Origin: Ectothiorhodospira mobilis
Lineage (GTDB): Bacteria; Pseudomonadota; Gammaproteobacteria; Ectothiorhodospirales; Ectothiorhodospiraceae
DNA length: 64,000 nucleotides
NCBI RefSeq assembly: GCF_016584115.1
Contig: NZ_NRSK01000003.1
Span: forward strand, 62,001 to 126,000
Reading direction: 5' to 3'
Under the pieces are notes generated by a model that saw only the letters and a list, made by a program, of their open reading frames with translations, made no database searches and was not told the DNA's origin. The stretch's first letter is position 1, and each line of letters starts with the position of its first letter. Both the position numbers and the translations under genes were made by a program. Positions 40,402 to 49,427 of the stretch are shown piece by piece.

Positions 40402-41874
40402 ATGACCGAAAGCACGCTCCCCATCATCATCCGTCAGGCACCGGAGATGCATCTCAAGTCCTGGCGCACGCGGCGCAAGTTCCGCAACGCCCTGCGGCGC
40501 AACCTGCGCGCCGCCCTGGCGGATATCCCCCATAGCCTGCGGGTGAACCAGGGGCGTCTGCTGCTGCGTACCCCGGAGCCGGAGATGGCCGCCGAGGTGC
40601 TTCCCCGGGTCTTTGGCATCAGCTCCTTCTCCCCGGTGGAGGCGGTGGTGCCGGGGGAGGTGGAGGCGATCTGCCGTGTGGCCCGGGAGCGCTTCACCGG
40701 GGTGGTGCGGGGCCGTACCTATGCGGTGCGCTGCGTGCGTCAGGGGGAGCAGCGCTTTTCCACGCAGGAGATCGAGCGCCGGGTCGGCGCGGTGCTGGAC
40801 GGTCCCGGTCAGGTGAACCTGGATCACCCGGAGGTGGTGGTGGGGGTGGAGCTGCAGCCGGATGGGGCCTATCTGCATGCCCGCCGCATCCCCGGTGCCG
40901 GCGGCCTGCCGGTGGGGGTGCAGGGGCGGGCCCTGGCCCTGATCTCCGGCGGGTTCGATTCGGCGGTGGCGGCCTGGTATGCCATGCGCCGGGGGACGGC
41001 GGTGGATTTCGTCTTCTGCAACGTGGGCGGGGCCGCCCATGAGCACCTGGTGGTGCAGGTGGCGCGGCTGCTGTCGGAACGCTGGGCCGCGGGCACGCGT
41101 CCGCGTCTGTTCGTGGTGGATTTCCGGGAGCCGGTGGCGGATCTCAAGGCCACGTTGCCCGAGGAGTTGTGGCAGGTGCTCATCAAGCGGCTCATGTACC
41201 GCGCCGCCTGTGGCATCGCCCACCGCATCCAGGCCCAGGCCCTGGTGACCGGGGAGGCCCTGAGCCAGGTGTCCTCCCAGACCCTGTCCAACCTCAACAG
41301 CATCGATGCGGCCTCGGACCTGCCGGTGCTGCGCCCCCTCATCGGCTTCGACAAGCAGGAGATCATGGACCGGGCCCGGGAGATCGGCACCTTCGCCCTG
41401 TCCGAGGGCGTCCCCGAGTTCTGCGCCCTCACCACCGCCCGGCCGGTGGTGAGCACCCGCCGGGACCGCATCGATCACCACGAGGCCCGCCTGGACGGGG
41501 CATTGCTCCGCCGCGCGGTGGAGACGGCCCGGGAACGGGATCTCCTGGCCCTGTCCGACGAGGAACTGGTGGATCCGGGGATCTTCACCGATACCCTGCC
41601 TGCGCACGCCCGCATCCTCGACTGCCGCCCCCGCAGCCAGTACCGGGAATGGCACCTGCCCGGTGCCGAGAGCCATCCCGCCGATGAACTGGCGGAGGGC
41701 TTCGCGCGGTTACCCAGGGAAGATCCCTATCTCCTCTATTGCAGCCGGGGAACCCAGGCGGCGGTGCTGGCCGAGCGCCTGCAGGCCGACGGCTACCGCG
41801 CCCAGGCCTTTCGCGGCGACCTGGCCCGGCTGAAGCGGGCCTGGGCCGCCCGGGACGAGGACAGCCCCGTCTGA
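40402..41874 (+). CDS. thiI: tRNA 4-thiouridine synthase ThiI with rhodanese domain
   Basis: This 490-aa protein has the THUMP/NFLD N-terminal domains (about 60-170), the PP-loop motif ALISGGFDSAVAAW (about 178-191), and a C-terminal rhodanese domain from about 390 with the catalytic Cys in LLYCSRGTQ. It activates U8 of tRNA with ATP and transfers sulfur from IscS. In E. coli it also serves thiazole synthesis. The ribosome site is weak. Length matches the gammaproteobacterial long form. Confidence 0.95.
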   Translation: MTESTLPIIIRQAPEMHLKSWRTRRKFRNALRRNLRAALADIPHSLRVNQGRLLLRTPEPEMAAEVLPRVFGISSFSPVEAVVPGEVEAICRVARERFTGVVRGRTYAVRCVRQGEQRFSTQEIERRVGAVLDGPGQVNLDHPEVVVGVELQPDGAYLHARRIPGAGGLPVGVQGRALALISGGFDSAVAAWYAMRRGTAVDFVFCNVGGAAHEHLVVQVARLLSERWAAGTRPRLFVVDFREPVADLKATLPEELWQVLIKRLMYRAACGIAHRIQAQALVTGEALSQVSSQTLSNLNSIDAASDLPVLRPLIGFDKQEIMDRAREIGTFALSEGVPEFCALTTARPVVSTRRDRIDHHEARLDGALLRRAVETARERDLLALSDEELVDPGIFTDTLPAHARILDCRPRSQYREWHLPGAESHPADELAEGFARLPREDPYLLYCSRGTQAAVLAERLQADGYRAQAFRGDLARLKRAWAARDEDSPV

Positions 41875-41933
41875 GATCCATGGCCTCCGGATGCCGCCTC
41901 CCTTGCCGGGGTGGCATCCCGGGGGCTGTGCGC

Positions 41934-41962
41934 TTGACGATATGATCATATGTGCACTAACC
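41934..41962 (+). promoter_or_regulatory. predicted promoter with palindrome before the ferredoxin-ATPase cluster
   Basis: TTGACG (41934-41939) is followed by 17 nt and CTAACC. Right after the -35 lies a perfect 12-bp palindrome, ATATGATCATAT (41940-41951). It is about 70 bp upstream of the first gene of the cluster and may be an operator. Confidence 0.5.
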
Positions 41963-42021
41963 TCCTTCTCCAGTGCCGGGAGAGGTCCCGGCGGCAGCGT
42001 CCAGTCGAGGAGGTGAACGCC

Positions 42022-42282
42022 ATGCCAAGAGGAGATGGAACCGGTCCGGCCGGTACGGGCTACGGTCGCGGGCGGGGCCTGGGGGCGGGTCCCGGTGGTC
42101 AGCGGCTCGGCCGCAACGTGGGTGGGGCCTTTGGTCCCGGCGGTCAGTGCATCTGTGCCAAGTGTGGCACCCGGATCCCCCATGAGCAGGGGATGTCCTG
42201 CACCCAGGTGAAATGCCCCCAGTGCGGTCACACCATGATCCGCGAGGAACTGTTGAACGAGAAGCGCCAGGGCCGGTCATGA
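42022..42282 (+). CDS. small Gly-rich, cysteine-containing protein of the MinD/NifX cluster
   Basis: This 86-aa protein starts behind GAGGAGGTGAACGCC (MPRGDGTGPAGTGYGRGRGL). The first half is Gly/Arg-rich; the second has four cysteines in CICAKCGTRIPHEQ and VKCPQCGHTM, a zinc-ribbon or Fe-S site. Similar DUF5320-like proteins occur with NifX-like and MinD-like ferredoxin ATPases in anaerobes. The stop overlaps the next ATG. Confidence 0.8.
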   Translation: MPRGDGTGPAGTGYGRGRGLGAGPGGQRLGRNVGGAFGPGGQCICAKCGTRIPHEQGMSCTQVKCPQCGHTMIREELLNEKRQGRS

Positions 42283-43145
42283 GGGTGGCCATCGCCAGCG
42301 GCAAGGGCGGGACCGGCAAGACCACCGTCTCGGTGAACCTGGCAGACCTTCTGGCGCAGCACCGCCCCGTGGTGTTGGCGGACCTGGATGTGGAGGAGCC
42401 CAATTCCGGTCTCTTCATCCAGGCCGGAACGGTGCATCAGGAGGCGGTGCACCGCATGGTCCCGTCCTGGGAGGCGGATCAGTGCACCTTCTGCGGGGTC
42501 TGTCAGGAGGTGTGCCAGTTCAACGCCCTCATCGAGACCGGCAGTGAGGTGATGGTGTTCCGGGAGCTGTGCCACAGCTGTTACGCCTGTTCCGAGCTCT
42601 GTCCGGTGGAGGCCCTGCCCATGACCCCCATGAAGATCGGGGATCTGTCCCATCGCCGTACCGGCGCGCTGGATCTGGTCCAGGGGTGTCTGGATATCGG
42701 GCAGGAGCAGGCGGTACCCCTCATCGCCCGCACCCTGGACTACCTGGGAGAGCGTTTTTCCAGGGATACCCTGATCCTGTGCGATGCCCCGCCGGGGACC
42801 GCCTGCCCCATGATCGAGGCGGTGAAGGACGCCGATTTCGTCCTGCTGGTGACCGAGCCCACCCCCTTTGGTCTGCATGATCTGAAGCTGGCGGTGGAGA
42901 CCGTGCGTGGCCTGGGGCGGCCCTGTGCCGTGGTGATCAACCGCCATGGACTGGGCAATGCCGATGTGGAGGCCTATTGCCGTCAGGAGGGGATCCCCGT
43001 GGCGGCGCGCCTGCCCCACAGCCGCGAGGCGGCCCGGTGCTACGCCCGGGGGGAACGGATCCATCCCCATGTCCCGGAAGTGGCCGCCCAGCTGGAAATG
43101 GTGGCGGAGTTCATCCAACGCATCGAGCAGGAGGGGGCGGCATGA
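42279..43145 (+). CDS. MinD/Mrp-like ATPase with ferredoxin domain (first of pair)
   Basis: This 288-aa protein starts MRVAIASGKGGTGKTTVSVN (P-loop with deviant Walker A). Residues 65-110 hold two 4Fe-4S clusters (CTFCGVCQEVCQF and CHSCYACSELCPVEAL). The Walker B-like segment is LILCDAPPGTACPMIE. These proteins are thought to carry or insert Fe-S units using ATP. It overlaps its neighbours at both ends (ATGA upstream). Confidence 0.9.
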   Translation: MRVAIASGKGGTGKTTVSVNLADLLAQHRPVVLADLDVEEPNSGLFIQAGTVHQEAVHRMVPSWEADQCTFCGVCQEVCQFNALIETGSEVMVFRELCHSCYACSELCPVEALPMTPMKIGDLSHRRTGALDLVQGCLDIGQEQAVPLIARTLDYLGERFSRDTLILCDAPPGTACPMIEAVKDADFVLLVTEPTPFGLHDLKLAVETVRGLGRPCAVVINRHGLGNADVEAYCRQEGIPVAARLPHSREAARCYARGERIHPHVPEVAAQLEMVAEFIQRIEQEGAA

Positions 43146-44041
43146 AAGAGATCGTCGTGATCTCCGGCAAGGGGGGCACGGGCAAGACCTCCATCTCGGC
43201 CAGCTTCTCCCTGCTGGGGGGCGAGGAGGTGATCACCGCCGACTGCGATGTGGATGCCGCCGACCTGCATCTGCTGCTGGCGCCGGATTTCGCCCACGCC
43301 GAGGACTTCCACAGCGGCCTGCTGGCGCGCATCGATCCCGCGCGCTGCGACGAATGCGGGATCTGTGCCGAGGTCTGTCGGTTCGATGCCGTGCATATGG
43401 TGGACGGGCATCACCATATACGGGAGTTGGACTGCGAGGGCTGCGGCTATTGCGCCCGGGTCTGCCCGCAGCGGGCGATCCTGCTCCAGGAACGCAGGGT
43501 GGGGCAGTGGTACCGCTCCCGTCTGCGCACCGGCGGCACCATGGTCCACGCCCGTCTGGACATCGGCGCGGAGAATTCCGGCAAGCTGGTGGCCAAGGTG
43601 AAGCAGGAGGCCCGGGAGGCGGCCCGCGAGCAGGGTCGGGAATGGATCCTGGTGGATGGCGCCCCGGGCATCGGCTGTCCGGTCATGTCCTCCCTCTCCG
43701 GGGCGGACGCCGTGGTGTTCGTCACCGAGCCCACGGTCTCGGGCTTCCATGATCTGCGGCGTGTGCACGACCTGGTGCGCCGTTTCGACATGACCACCGC
43801 CTGCATCGTCAACAAGGCCGATCTGAACCCGGAGATGACCCGCCACGTGCACGCCTTTCTGCAGGAGGCGGGCATCCGCCATCTGGCGGACCTGCCCTAC
43901 GACGAGGCCTTCACCGAGGCCATGGTGGAGGGCTGCACCGTGGTGGAGAAGCAGGGCAGCCCCCTGGCCCGGGCCCTGGAGGAGAGCTGGACCAGGCTGC
44001 GCACCCTGCTGGAGACAGAACGCACAGGAGATCACCCATGA
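43142..44041 (+). CDS. MinD/Mrp-like ATPase with ferredoxin domain (second of pair)
   Basis: This 299-aa paralogue starts MKEIVVISGKGGTGKTSISA. It has the same build: a P-loop, two 4Fe-4S motifs (CDECGICAEVCRFDAV and CEGCGYCARVCPQRAI) and ILVDGAPGIGCPVMS. The pair probably acts as a heterodimer. The ATG overlaps the stop of the first ATPase; the end overlaps the NifX-like gene. Confidence 0.9.
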   Translation: MKEIVVISGKGGTGKTSISASFSLLGGEEVITADCDVDAADLHLLLAPDFAHAEDFHSGLLARIDPARCDECGICAEVCRFDAVHMVDGHHHIRELDCEGCGYCARVCPQRAILLQERRVGQWYRSRLRTGGTMVHARLDIGAENSGKLVAKVKQEAREAAREQGREWILVDGAPGIGCPVMSSLSGADAVVFVTEPTVSGFHDLRRVHDLVRRFDMTTACIVNKADLNPEMTRHVHAFLQEAGIRHLADLPYDEAFTEAMVEGCTVVEKQGSPLARALEESWTRLRTLLETERTGDHP

Positions 44042-44379
44042 AGATCGCATTCACCAGTCAGGGCACCACGCCGGATGCCCTCATGGACCCGCGCTTCGGG
44101 CGCACCGCCTTTCTGCTCGTGTATGATGAGGAGAGCGGGCAATATGAACACTGCGACAACCGGCAGGTGGAGGGCGTGGCCCACGGCGCGGCGGTGCAGA
44201 CCGCGCGCAGGCTGTTCGAGATGGGGGCGCAGGTCCTGGTGACCGGCAACGGACCCGGTGGCAATGCCGCCTCCGTACTGCAGCGATCCGGTGTGCAGAC
44301 CTTCATCGGCGCCGGTGGCATGACGGTGGAACGGGCCTATGAGGCCTGGAAGTCGGGGAAACTGCAGCGCTTTGAGTGA
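44038..44379 (+). CDS. NifX/NafY-like iron-molybdenum cofactor-type protein
   Basis: This 113-aa protein starts MKIAFTSQGTTPDALMDPRF and has the family pattern FGRTAFLLVYDEESG, VLVTGNGPGGNAASVL and FIGAGGMTVERAYEAW. Family members bind Fe-S or FeMo-co intermediates. No nif genes are in the window, so a general metal-cluster role is more likely than nitrogen fixation. Confidence 0.9.
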   Translation: MKIAFTSQGTTPDALMDPRFGRTAFLLVYDEESGQYEHCDNRQVEGVAHGAAVQTARRLFEMGAQVLVTGNGPGGNAASVLQRSGVQTFIGAGGMTVERAYEAWKSGKLQRFE

Positions 44380-44417
44380 GGGCGGCGTTGCTCCACCTCC
44401 AGTCACGCGAGGTTTGC

Positions 44418-45386
44418 ATGTACAAACACCTGTTCGGCCCTGTACCTTCGCGCCGCCTGGGCATGTCCCTGGGGGTGGACCTGGTGCCGCCCAAGGTCTG
44501 CAGCTACAACTGCGTCTATTGCGAGTGCGGCAAGACCACCACCCCCACGGCACGGCGGGATGAATACGTGCCCGTGGACGAGGTGCTGGCGGAACTGGGG
44601 CGTTTCCTGGAGGAAAACCCCGCACCGGATTACATCACCCTCTCCGGTTCCGGCGAGCCCACCCTCAATAGCCGCATCGGTGAGGTGATCCGGTTCATCA
44701 AGTCCCAGTCCCGGGACATCCCCGTGGCGGTGCTCACCAATGGCAGTCTGCTGTCCGATCCAAAGGTCCGCGGGGAACTGCTGCCGGCGGACCTGGTGCT
44801 TCCTTCCCTGGACGCCGCCACCGAGGCCACCTTCCGGCGCATGGATCGCCCCGTGCGCGCGGTGCGCCTGGACGACTGCATCCAGGGGCTGGTGGACTTC
44901 CGCCGGGAATTCTCCGGGCGCATCTGGGTGGAGGTGATGCTCCTGGCGGGCTACAACGACAACCCTGAGGACCTGCGGCGGCTGCGTGAGGCCCTGGTGC
45001 GCATCGCCCCGGACCGCATCCAGCTCAACACCCTGGATCGGCCCGGAGTCCTTGCCGACCTGCAGGCGGTGTCCCCCGAGACCCTGGAGCGGATCCGGCA
45101 GGACTGGGGCCTGGACCAGGTGGAGATCATCGCCGCCGTGGCCCGCCGTCAGGGCCCGGCCTACCGCCGCGATACCGAGTCGGCCATCCTGGATACCATC
45201 GCCCGCCGCCCCTGTACCGTGGAGGATCTGGAGGGGATTCTGGGGCTGCATGCCAACGAGGTGAACAAGTATCTGGGCGCCCTGGAGGCGGACGGCCGCG
45301 TGGAGCCGGTGCGCCTGGCCCGTGGGCTGTTCTACCGGCTCCGTCATGCACAGGCGGCGCAGGAGCCGTCCGGACACGGCGGCTGA
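44418..45386 (+). CDS. radical SAM protein of the same cluster
   Basis: This 322-aa protein, from ATG 44418 (MYKHLFGPVPSRRLGMSLG), has the radical SAM CxxxCxxC in KVCSYNCVYCECGKT and the downstream LSGSGEPTLNS motif. The C-terminal part resembles a winged helix (TVEDLEGILGLHANEVNKYL). It belongs to the COG0731-like group. The substrate is unknown; the cluster suggests a cofactor- or protein-modifying role. Confidence 0.9.
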   Translation: MYKHLFGPVPSRRLGMSLGVDLVPPKVCSYNCVYCECGKTTTPTARRDEYVPVDEVLAELGRFLEENPAPDYITLSGSGEPTLNSRIGEVIRFIKSQSRDIPVAVLTNGSLLSDPKVRGELLPADLVLPSLDAATEATFRRMDRPVRAVRLDDCIQGLVDFRREFSGRIWVEVMLLAGYNDNPEDLRRLREALVRIAPDRIQLNTLDRPGVLADLQAVSPETLERIRQDWGLDQVEIIAAVARRQGPAYRRDTESAILDTIARRPCTVEDLEGILGLHANEVNKYLGALEADGRVEPVRLARGLFYRLRHAQAAQEPSGHGG

Positions 45387-45423
45387 ATCAGGGCATACCC
45401 TGGGCGGGGCCCGTTCGGGTGCA

Positions 45424-45451
45424 TTGACGTCATCCTGAAAAGCGTTATCAT
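45424..45451 (+). promoter_or_regulatory. predicted sigma70-type promoter of the ABC transporter operon
   Basis: TTGACG (45424-45429), 16-nt spacer, TATCAT (45446-45451), about 35 bp upstream of the transporter start. The surrounding CGTTATCATTTGC looks like a possible metal-regulator site. Confidence 0.55.
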
Positions 45452-45485
45452 TTGCATCCGAATATCAGCAATTCAGGGAGTACTG

Positions 45486-46451
45486 ATGATGCGTCCTGTG
45501 CGATGGATGCAAATGGCGCTGTTGATGGTGCTGCTGGGCGGGCTCACCCCGGCCCTGGCGGCGGATCCCATCCGCGTGGCCATGCCCCCCGACCCCAACG
45601 CCCTGCCGGTGTTTGTCCTGGCGGAGTACCAGGACCGCTTCCTGCCGGACCATGAACTGGAACTGGTGGCCAATCCGGCGGGGGACCCCTCGGCCATGCG
45701 GGCCATGATGGTGGGGCGCCGCATGGATTTCGCCTTCTTCAACCTCGTGGGGGGCGTGCGCTTCCTGCAGGGCGGTCTGGAGGGGCTGCAGCTGGTGGGG
45801 CCCTGGGTGTGGCAGGGCATCTATCTGCTGGTGCCCGGGCAGACGCATGACCTGGCGGGGCTGGACGGGCAGCGCGTGCTGGTGGCCCCGGGGCTGTCCA
45901 CGCCGCCCCATATCGTCACCGAACAGGCCCTGGTACGGCAGGGGATCGAGGCCCGTTTCGGCAGCAGCGGCGGCGGCATGGCCCTGATGGCACAGATGCG
46001 CGCCCCCGGTCGGGCCCCGGCGGCGGTGGCCGCACCGGAGCCCCTGGTGAGCCTGATCCTGCATCTGCAGGAGGAACAGGACTGGGGACAGCGCTGGCGC
46101 GTCGGTATGGACCCGGCCGGGGCCCTGGGCGGGGAGATCCCCCTGGGGGCCCTGTGGCAGGTGCATGACGAGGTGTCTCCCGAGGCGCGGCAGGCCCTGA
46201 CCCGGGCCCTGGAGCAGGTCACCGCCTGGCTGGGTGATCCGGCGCATCACGCCGAGGCGGCCCGTGTCGCCGCCCGGGGCTTCCGGGATTTCTTCAACAT
46301 GCCCGTGGAGGCGGCAGCCCTGCGGGATATGCTGGCTCAGGAGCGGGTGCAGTGGGATCTGCGTTCCCCCCGTGAGCAGCGTGCGTCCATGGAGGGCTAT
46401 CTGGATTCGGTCTTCGGTATCCGGGCGCCGGAAGCCCTGTTCAGCCGATGA
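45486..46451 (+). CDS. NitT/TauT-like ABC transporter substrate-binding protein
   Basis: This 321-aa protein has a signal peptide (MALLMVLLGGLTPALA) and the SsuA/THI5-type fold (PIRVAMPPDPNALPVFVLAE, MMVGRRMDFAFFNLVGGVRF, VLVAPGLSTPPHIVTEQALV). It binds a small ligand in the periplasm; the ligand cannot be told from sequence (sulfonate, nitrate, cyanate or a heterocycle are options). The permease starts at its stop (ATGA). Confidence 0.88.
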   Translation: MMRPVRWMQMALLMVLLGGLTPALAADPIRVAMPPDPNALPVFVLAEYQDRFLPDHELELVANPAGDPSAMRAMMVGRRMDFAFFNLVGGVRFLQGGLEGLQLVGPWVWQGIYLLVPGQTHDLAGLDGQRVLVAPGLSTPPHIVTEQALVRQGIEARFGSSGGGMALMAQMRAPGRAPAAVAAPEPLVSLILHLQEEQDWGQRWRVGMDPAGALGGEIPLGALWQVHDEVSPEARQALTRALEQVTAWLGDPAHHAEAARVAARGFRDFFNMPVEAAALRDMLAQERVQWDLRSPREQRASMEGYLDSVFGIRAPEALFSR

Positions 46452-47212
46452 GTCTTTCTGCTTCGTGGAGGCGCCTGGCGCCCCCGGCGGCGGGCCTGGC
46501 GGGGCTGGTGCTCCTCTGGAGCCTGGCCGCCCTGCAGCTGCCCGCCGCCATCCTCCCCGCCCCCTGGGTCGTGGCCGGACGGCTCGCATCCCTTCTGGGG
46601 GAGGGCGCCCTCTGGGCCGATACGGCCGTTACCCTGCGTAACGTGCTGCTGGCCTTCTTCCTCTCCCTGCTGGGCGGGGTGACCCTGGGGCTTGGGGTGG
46701 GGCGCTGGCCCGCCCTGGGCCGGGCCCTGCATCCGGTGGTGGTGGTGGTGGAGGCCGCACCCCACATCGCCTGGCTGGTGCTGGCGGTGCTCTGGCTGGG
46801 GATCGGGGCCGGCCCCCCCGTGCTGGTGGGGGTGAGCATGGCCCTGCCGCTGGTCTACATGGCCACCGCCCATGGCATCTCCCAGGTGGACCAGGGGCTG
46901 CTGGACATGGCCCATGTCTACCGCCTCTCCCGCTGGACGCGGCTGTGGTACATCTTCCTGCCCCATCTCGCCTTGACCCTGGCGGGGGCCGCCTCCAGTG
47001 CCCTGTCGGTGGCCTGGCGCAGTGTCATCATGGCCGAGGCCTTCTCCAGTGATGCCGGTCTGGGGCAGTCCCTCTGGGGCGGCTATCTCTACGGGGCCAT
47101 CGACGACGTCTACGCCACCATCCTGTGGATCGTGCTGCTGGGGCTGGCCCTGGAATACCTGCTCATCGACCCGGTGCGCCACCGCATCGAGAGGCGCTTG
47201 CGACATGAGTGA
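46448..47212 (+). CDS. ABC transporter permease (SsuC/TauC-like)
   Basis: This 254-aa protein has six likely membrane segments and the EAA-type loop near LDMAHVYRLSRWTRLWYIFLP. Another marker is ALSVAWRSVIMAEAFS. It forms the inner-membrane channel of the transporter. Overlaps with both neighbours indicate one operon. Confidence 0.93.
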   Translation: MSLSASWRRLAPPAAGLAGLVLLWSLAALQLPAAILPAPWVVAGRLASLLGEGALWADTAVTLRNVLLAFFLSLLGGVTLGLGVGRWPALGRALHPVVVVVEAAPHIAWLVLAVLWLGIGAGPPVLVGVSMALPLVYMATAHGISQVDQGLLDMAHVYRLSRWTRLWYIFLPHLALTLAGAASSALSVAWRSVIMAEAFSSDAGLGQSLWGGYLYGAIDDVYATILWIVLLGLALEYLLIDPVRHRIERRLRHE

Positions 47213-48035
47213 CCTGCAGACCGAATTCCGCTGTCCCTTCGAGGACGGGGTGTCCGATGCCCCGAGCCTGCTCACCCTGGAGGGGGTGACCCGCATTTTC
47301 CCCGGTGGTCAGGGGGTGAAGGGGGTGGACCTTGTGGTGCGCCGTGGCGAGGTGGTGGGGATCTGCGGTGCCAGCGGCTGTGGCAAGTCCACCCTGCTGC
47401 GTCTGGTGGCCGGGCGCGAGCAGCCGGACGAGGGGGGTATCCGCCGCGAGTACCGGCGCCTGGGGATGGTGTTCCAGGAGGCCAATCTGCTGCCCTGGCT
47501 GACGGCGCTGCGTAATGTGGAGCTGGTGCTGCAGCGTCGCGACCGGGTGCGGGCCCTGGAGGCGCTGCATGCCGTGGGCCTGGAGGGGGCGGAGGCGCAG
47601 TATCCTGCGCGGCTCTCCGGCGGCATGCGCCAGCGCGTGGGCATCGCCCGGGCCCTGGCCATGGAACCGGATCTGCTGCTCATGGATGAGCCCTTCTCCA
47701 GCCTGGATTATTTCACCCGGACCGATCTGCTGGAGCTGGTGCGTACCCGGGTGCGCGCCCTGGATCTGGGGGTGATCTTCGTCAGTCACGACGTGCGCGA
47801 GGTGGCCCATCTCTGTGACCGGGTGCTGGTGATGGGACAAACCCCGGGGCGTCCCCTGGCGGAACTGCGCAATCCCGCCTCCGGCAAGCAGGGGCGGCGT
47901 CCGCCGGGGCTGGTGGCCCGCTTCGAGGAGCGGGTGCTGGAGGCCATCCGGGGCGGGCATCCCTCGGCCGTCTGTCCGGCCTCCTCCGAGTCCTGTCCAT
48001 CCCTGCGCAGCTCTGACGAGGAGGCCATGCCGTAG
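47205..48035 (+). CDS. ABC transporter ATP-binding protein (SsuB/TauB-like)
   Basis: This 276-aa protein, from ATG 47205 (MSDLQTEFRCPFEDGVSDAP), has Walker A GASGCGKST, signature LSGGMRQRVGIARAL, Walker B LLLMDEPFSSLDYF and the H-loop VSHDVRE. It energises the permease. The start overlaps the permease stop by 8 nt. Confidence 0.94.
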   Translation: MSDLQTEFRCPFEDGVSDAPSLLTLEGVTRIFPGGQGVKGVDLVVRRGEVVGICGASGCGKSTLLRLVAGREQPDEGGIRREYRRLGMVFQEANLLPWLTALRNVELVLQRRDRVRALEALHAVGLEGAEAQYPARLSGGMRQRVGIARALAMEPDLLLMDEPFSSLDYFTRTDLLELVRTRVRALDLGVIFVSHDVREVAHLCDRVLVMGQTPGRPLAELRNPASGKQGRRPPGLVARFEERVLEAIRGGHPSAVCPASSESCPSLRSSDEEAMP

Positions 48036-48078
48036 GGCCCCCTTCTGTGGCGGGGGGATCCGCGCCCCCATATCCTCC

Positions 48079-49308
48079 TTACGGCCGCCGGGCCGTCAGC
48101 AGGGGGGTGTCCCCGGATCCCCCCATGAGGCGCAGGGCCCCGGTGGCGTCCCGGTCGAAGCGGCGTACCCCCTCCAGTGCCTGCAGGACGCGGCGTTCCT
48201 GGTCCATGAGGGCCTGTGGGCAGGCCATCATGGTGGTCGCCAGGGGGCCGATGGTCAGCCCCTCTCCGGTCAGGGTATAGGGACCGAAGAAACGGTTGCA
48301 GCCCGTGCTGCCGGTGACCCGGCCCCGGGGATCGAAGGTGATGTGGATCCGGCTGCGGTCGATGCTGCCGCCGCCGGCCACGTCCTCGATGCGCCAGGTG
48401 CCGCCGGTGAGCAGGGCCATGGGGTCGCCGCCGCAGCCCTGCAGCCGTTGCCCGGGAAGTTCCAGCACGGCGCGATGGGGATGGGGCATGCCCGTGGCGC
48501 TGTCGCGGCACAGGGCCTCCTCCAGGGTCAGGATCGCCGGGATCCCGGGCAGGTCCAGGCGATACCCTCCGGCGCGGATCTGGATCGGGGGGCGCGGGGC
48601 GCTGCGGGTGCGTGCACCGTAGTCGGTCACCACCTGCACCCGCTGCGTGCCCACGTCCACGTGCCAGCCGGGTTCGTTGCCCGAGGCACGGTAGGGAGGG
48701 GGCCAATCCATGCGGGTGCACTCCGGCAGATCCCGTCCCTGGAGCCTGAGCATGGCGGCATCCCCCCTGGACCAGAACACGGTGTCCTCGCCCCCTTCGG
48801 CCACGTAGCGTGCCCCCGAGGCGGCCCGGGTCTGTCGCATGGGCAGTTCACGGTCCTCGACGCGCAGGGTGGCTAGGTCGTCCAAAACTCCGAAATCGAC
48901 GGTGGTATCACCACAGGAAAAGCGCGTGGCGAAGTCCAGCGGTGTGGCCGGTTGCAGCATCACCGTGCCCAGGTTCACCGGGGCACTCCCCGCCTCAAAG
49001 CCGAGGTCCCCGGTTAGCCAGCGGGGGCGCCCATCCACACGGATGACCCCCTGCAGCGTCCCCGACACACCCGGCGGGATGGATAGAGTGAACGGCAGGG
49101 GCACCTGGGCGCCTCCCGTCGCCTTGCGGTATTGCCCCAGACGGGTTTCCAGTGCCCCCTGTGCGGTCACCCCCACCTCGGCATCGGGGGGCAGGGCGAT
49201 CCGTGGCCGATAGGTGAGCGAACCCGTGACCTGGCGGTTTTCCACGGGGGCACAAGCGGTCAGCAGGGTAAGGAGGATAGCCAGGGCAGGGCGGGATAGA
49301 CGGGGCAT
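48079..49308 (-). CDS. lipoprotein with YbaY-, MliC-, NEPGW- and META-type parts
   Basis: This 409-aa protein starts MPRLSRPALAILLTLLTACA; LTAC is a lipobox. About residues 27-125 resemble YbaY (VTGSLTYRPRIALPPDAEVGV-like). About 130-210 resemble the lysozyme inhibitor MliC (RFSCGDTTVDFGVL, ARYVAEGGEDTVFWSRGDAA). Then comes a YRASGNEPGWHVDV segment of COG3650 type. The last ~100 residues are a META/HslJ domain (GSTGCNRFFGPYTLTG, MMACPQALMDQE). It probably protects the envelope against stress or lysozyme. Confidence 0.85.
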   Translation of the reverse strand: MPRLSRPALAILLTLLTACAPVENRQVTGSLTYRPRIALPPDAEVGVTAQGALETRLGQYRKATGGAQVPLPFTLSIPPGVSGTLQGVIRVDGRPRWLTGDLGFEAGSAPVNLGTVMLQPATPLDFATRFSCGDTTVDFGVLDDLATLRVEDRELPMRQTRAASGARYVAEGGEDTVFWSRGDAAMLRLQGRDLPECTRMDWPPPYRASGNEPGWHVDVGTQRVQVVTDYGARTRSAPRPPIQIRAGGYRLDLPGIPAILTLEEALCRDSATGMPHPHRAVLELPGQRLQGCGGDPMALLTGGTWRIEDVAGGGSIDRSRIHITFDPRGRVTGSTGCNRFFGPYTLTGEGLTIGPLATTMMACPQALMDQERRVLQALEGVRRFDRDATGALRLMGGSGDTPLLTARRP

Positions 49309-49427
49309 GGGGGACCTCAGGGGATGGACACCCTCCCCACGGCTCAGGCCGGGGGCTTCTCGCGCAACATGGGTGCGCAGATCCCATGATCCCCGATCCG
49401 GGCGCCCCGGGATAGCGGCTGGGGGGC

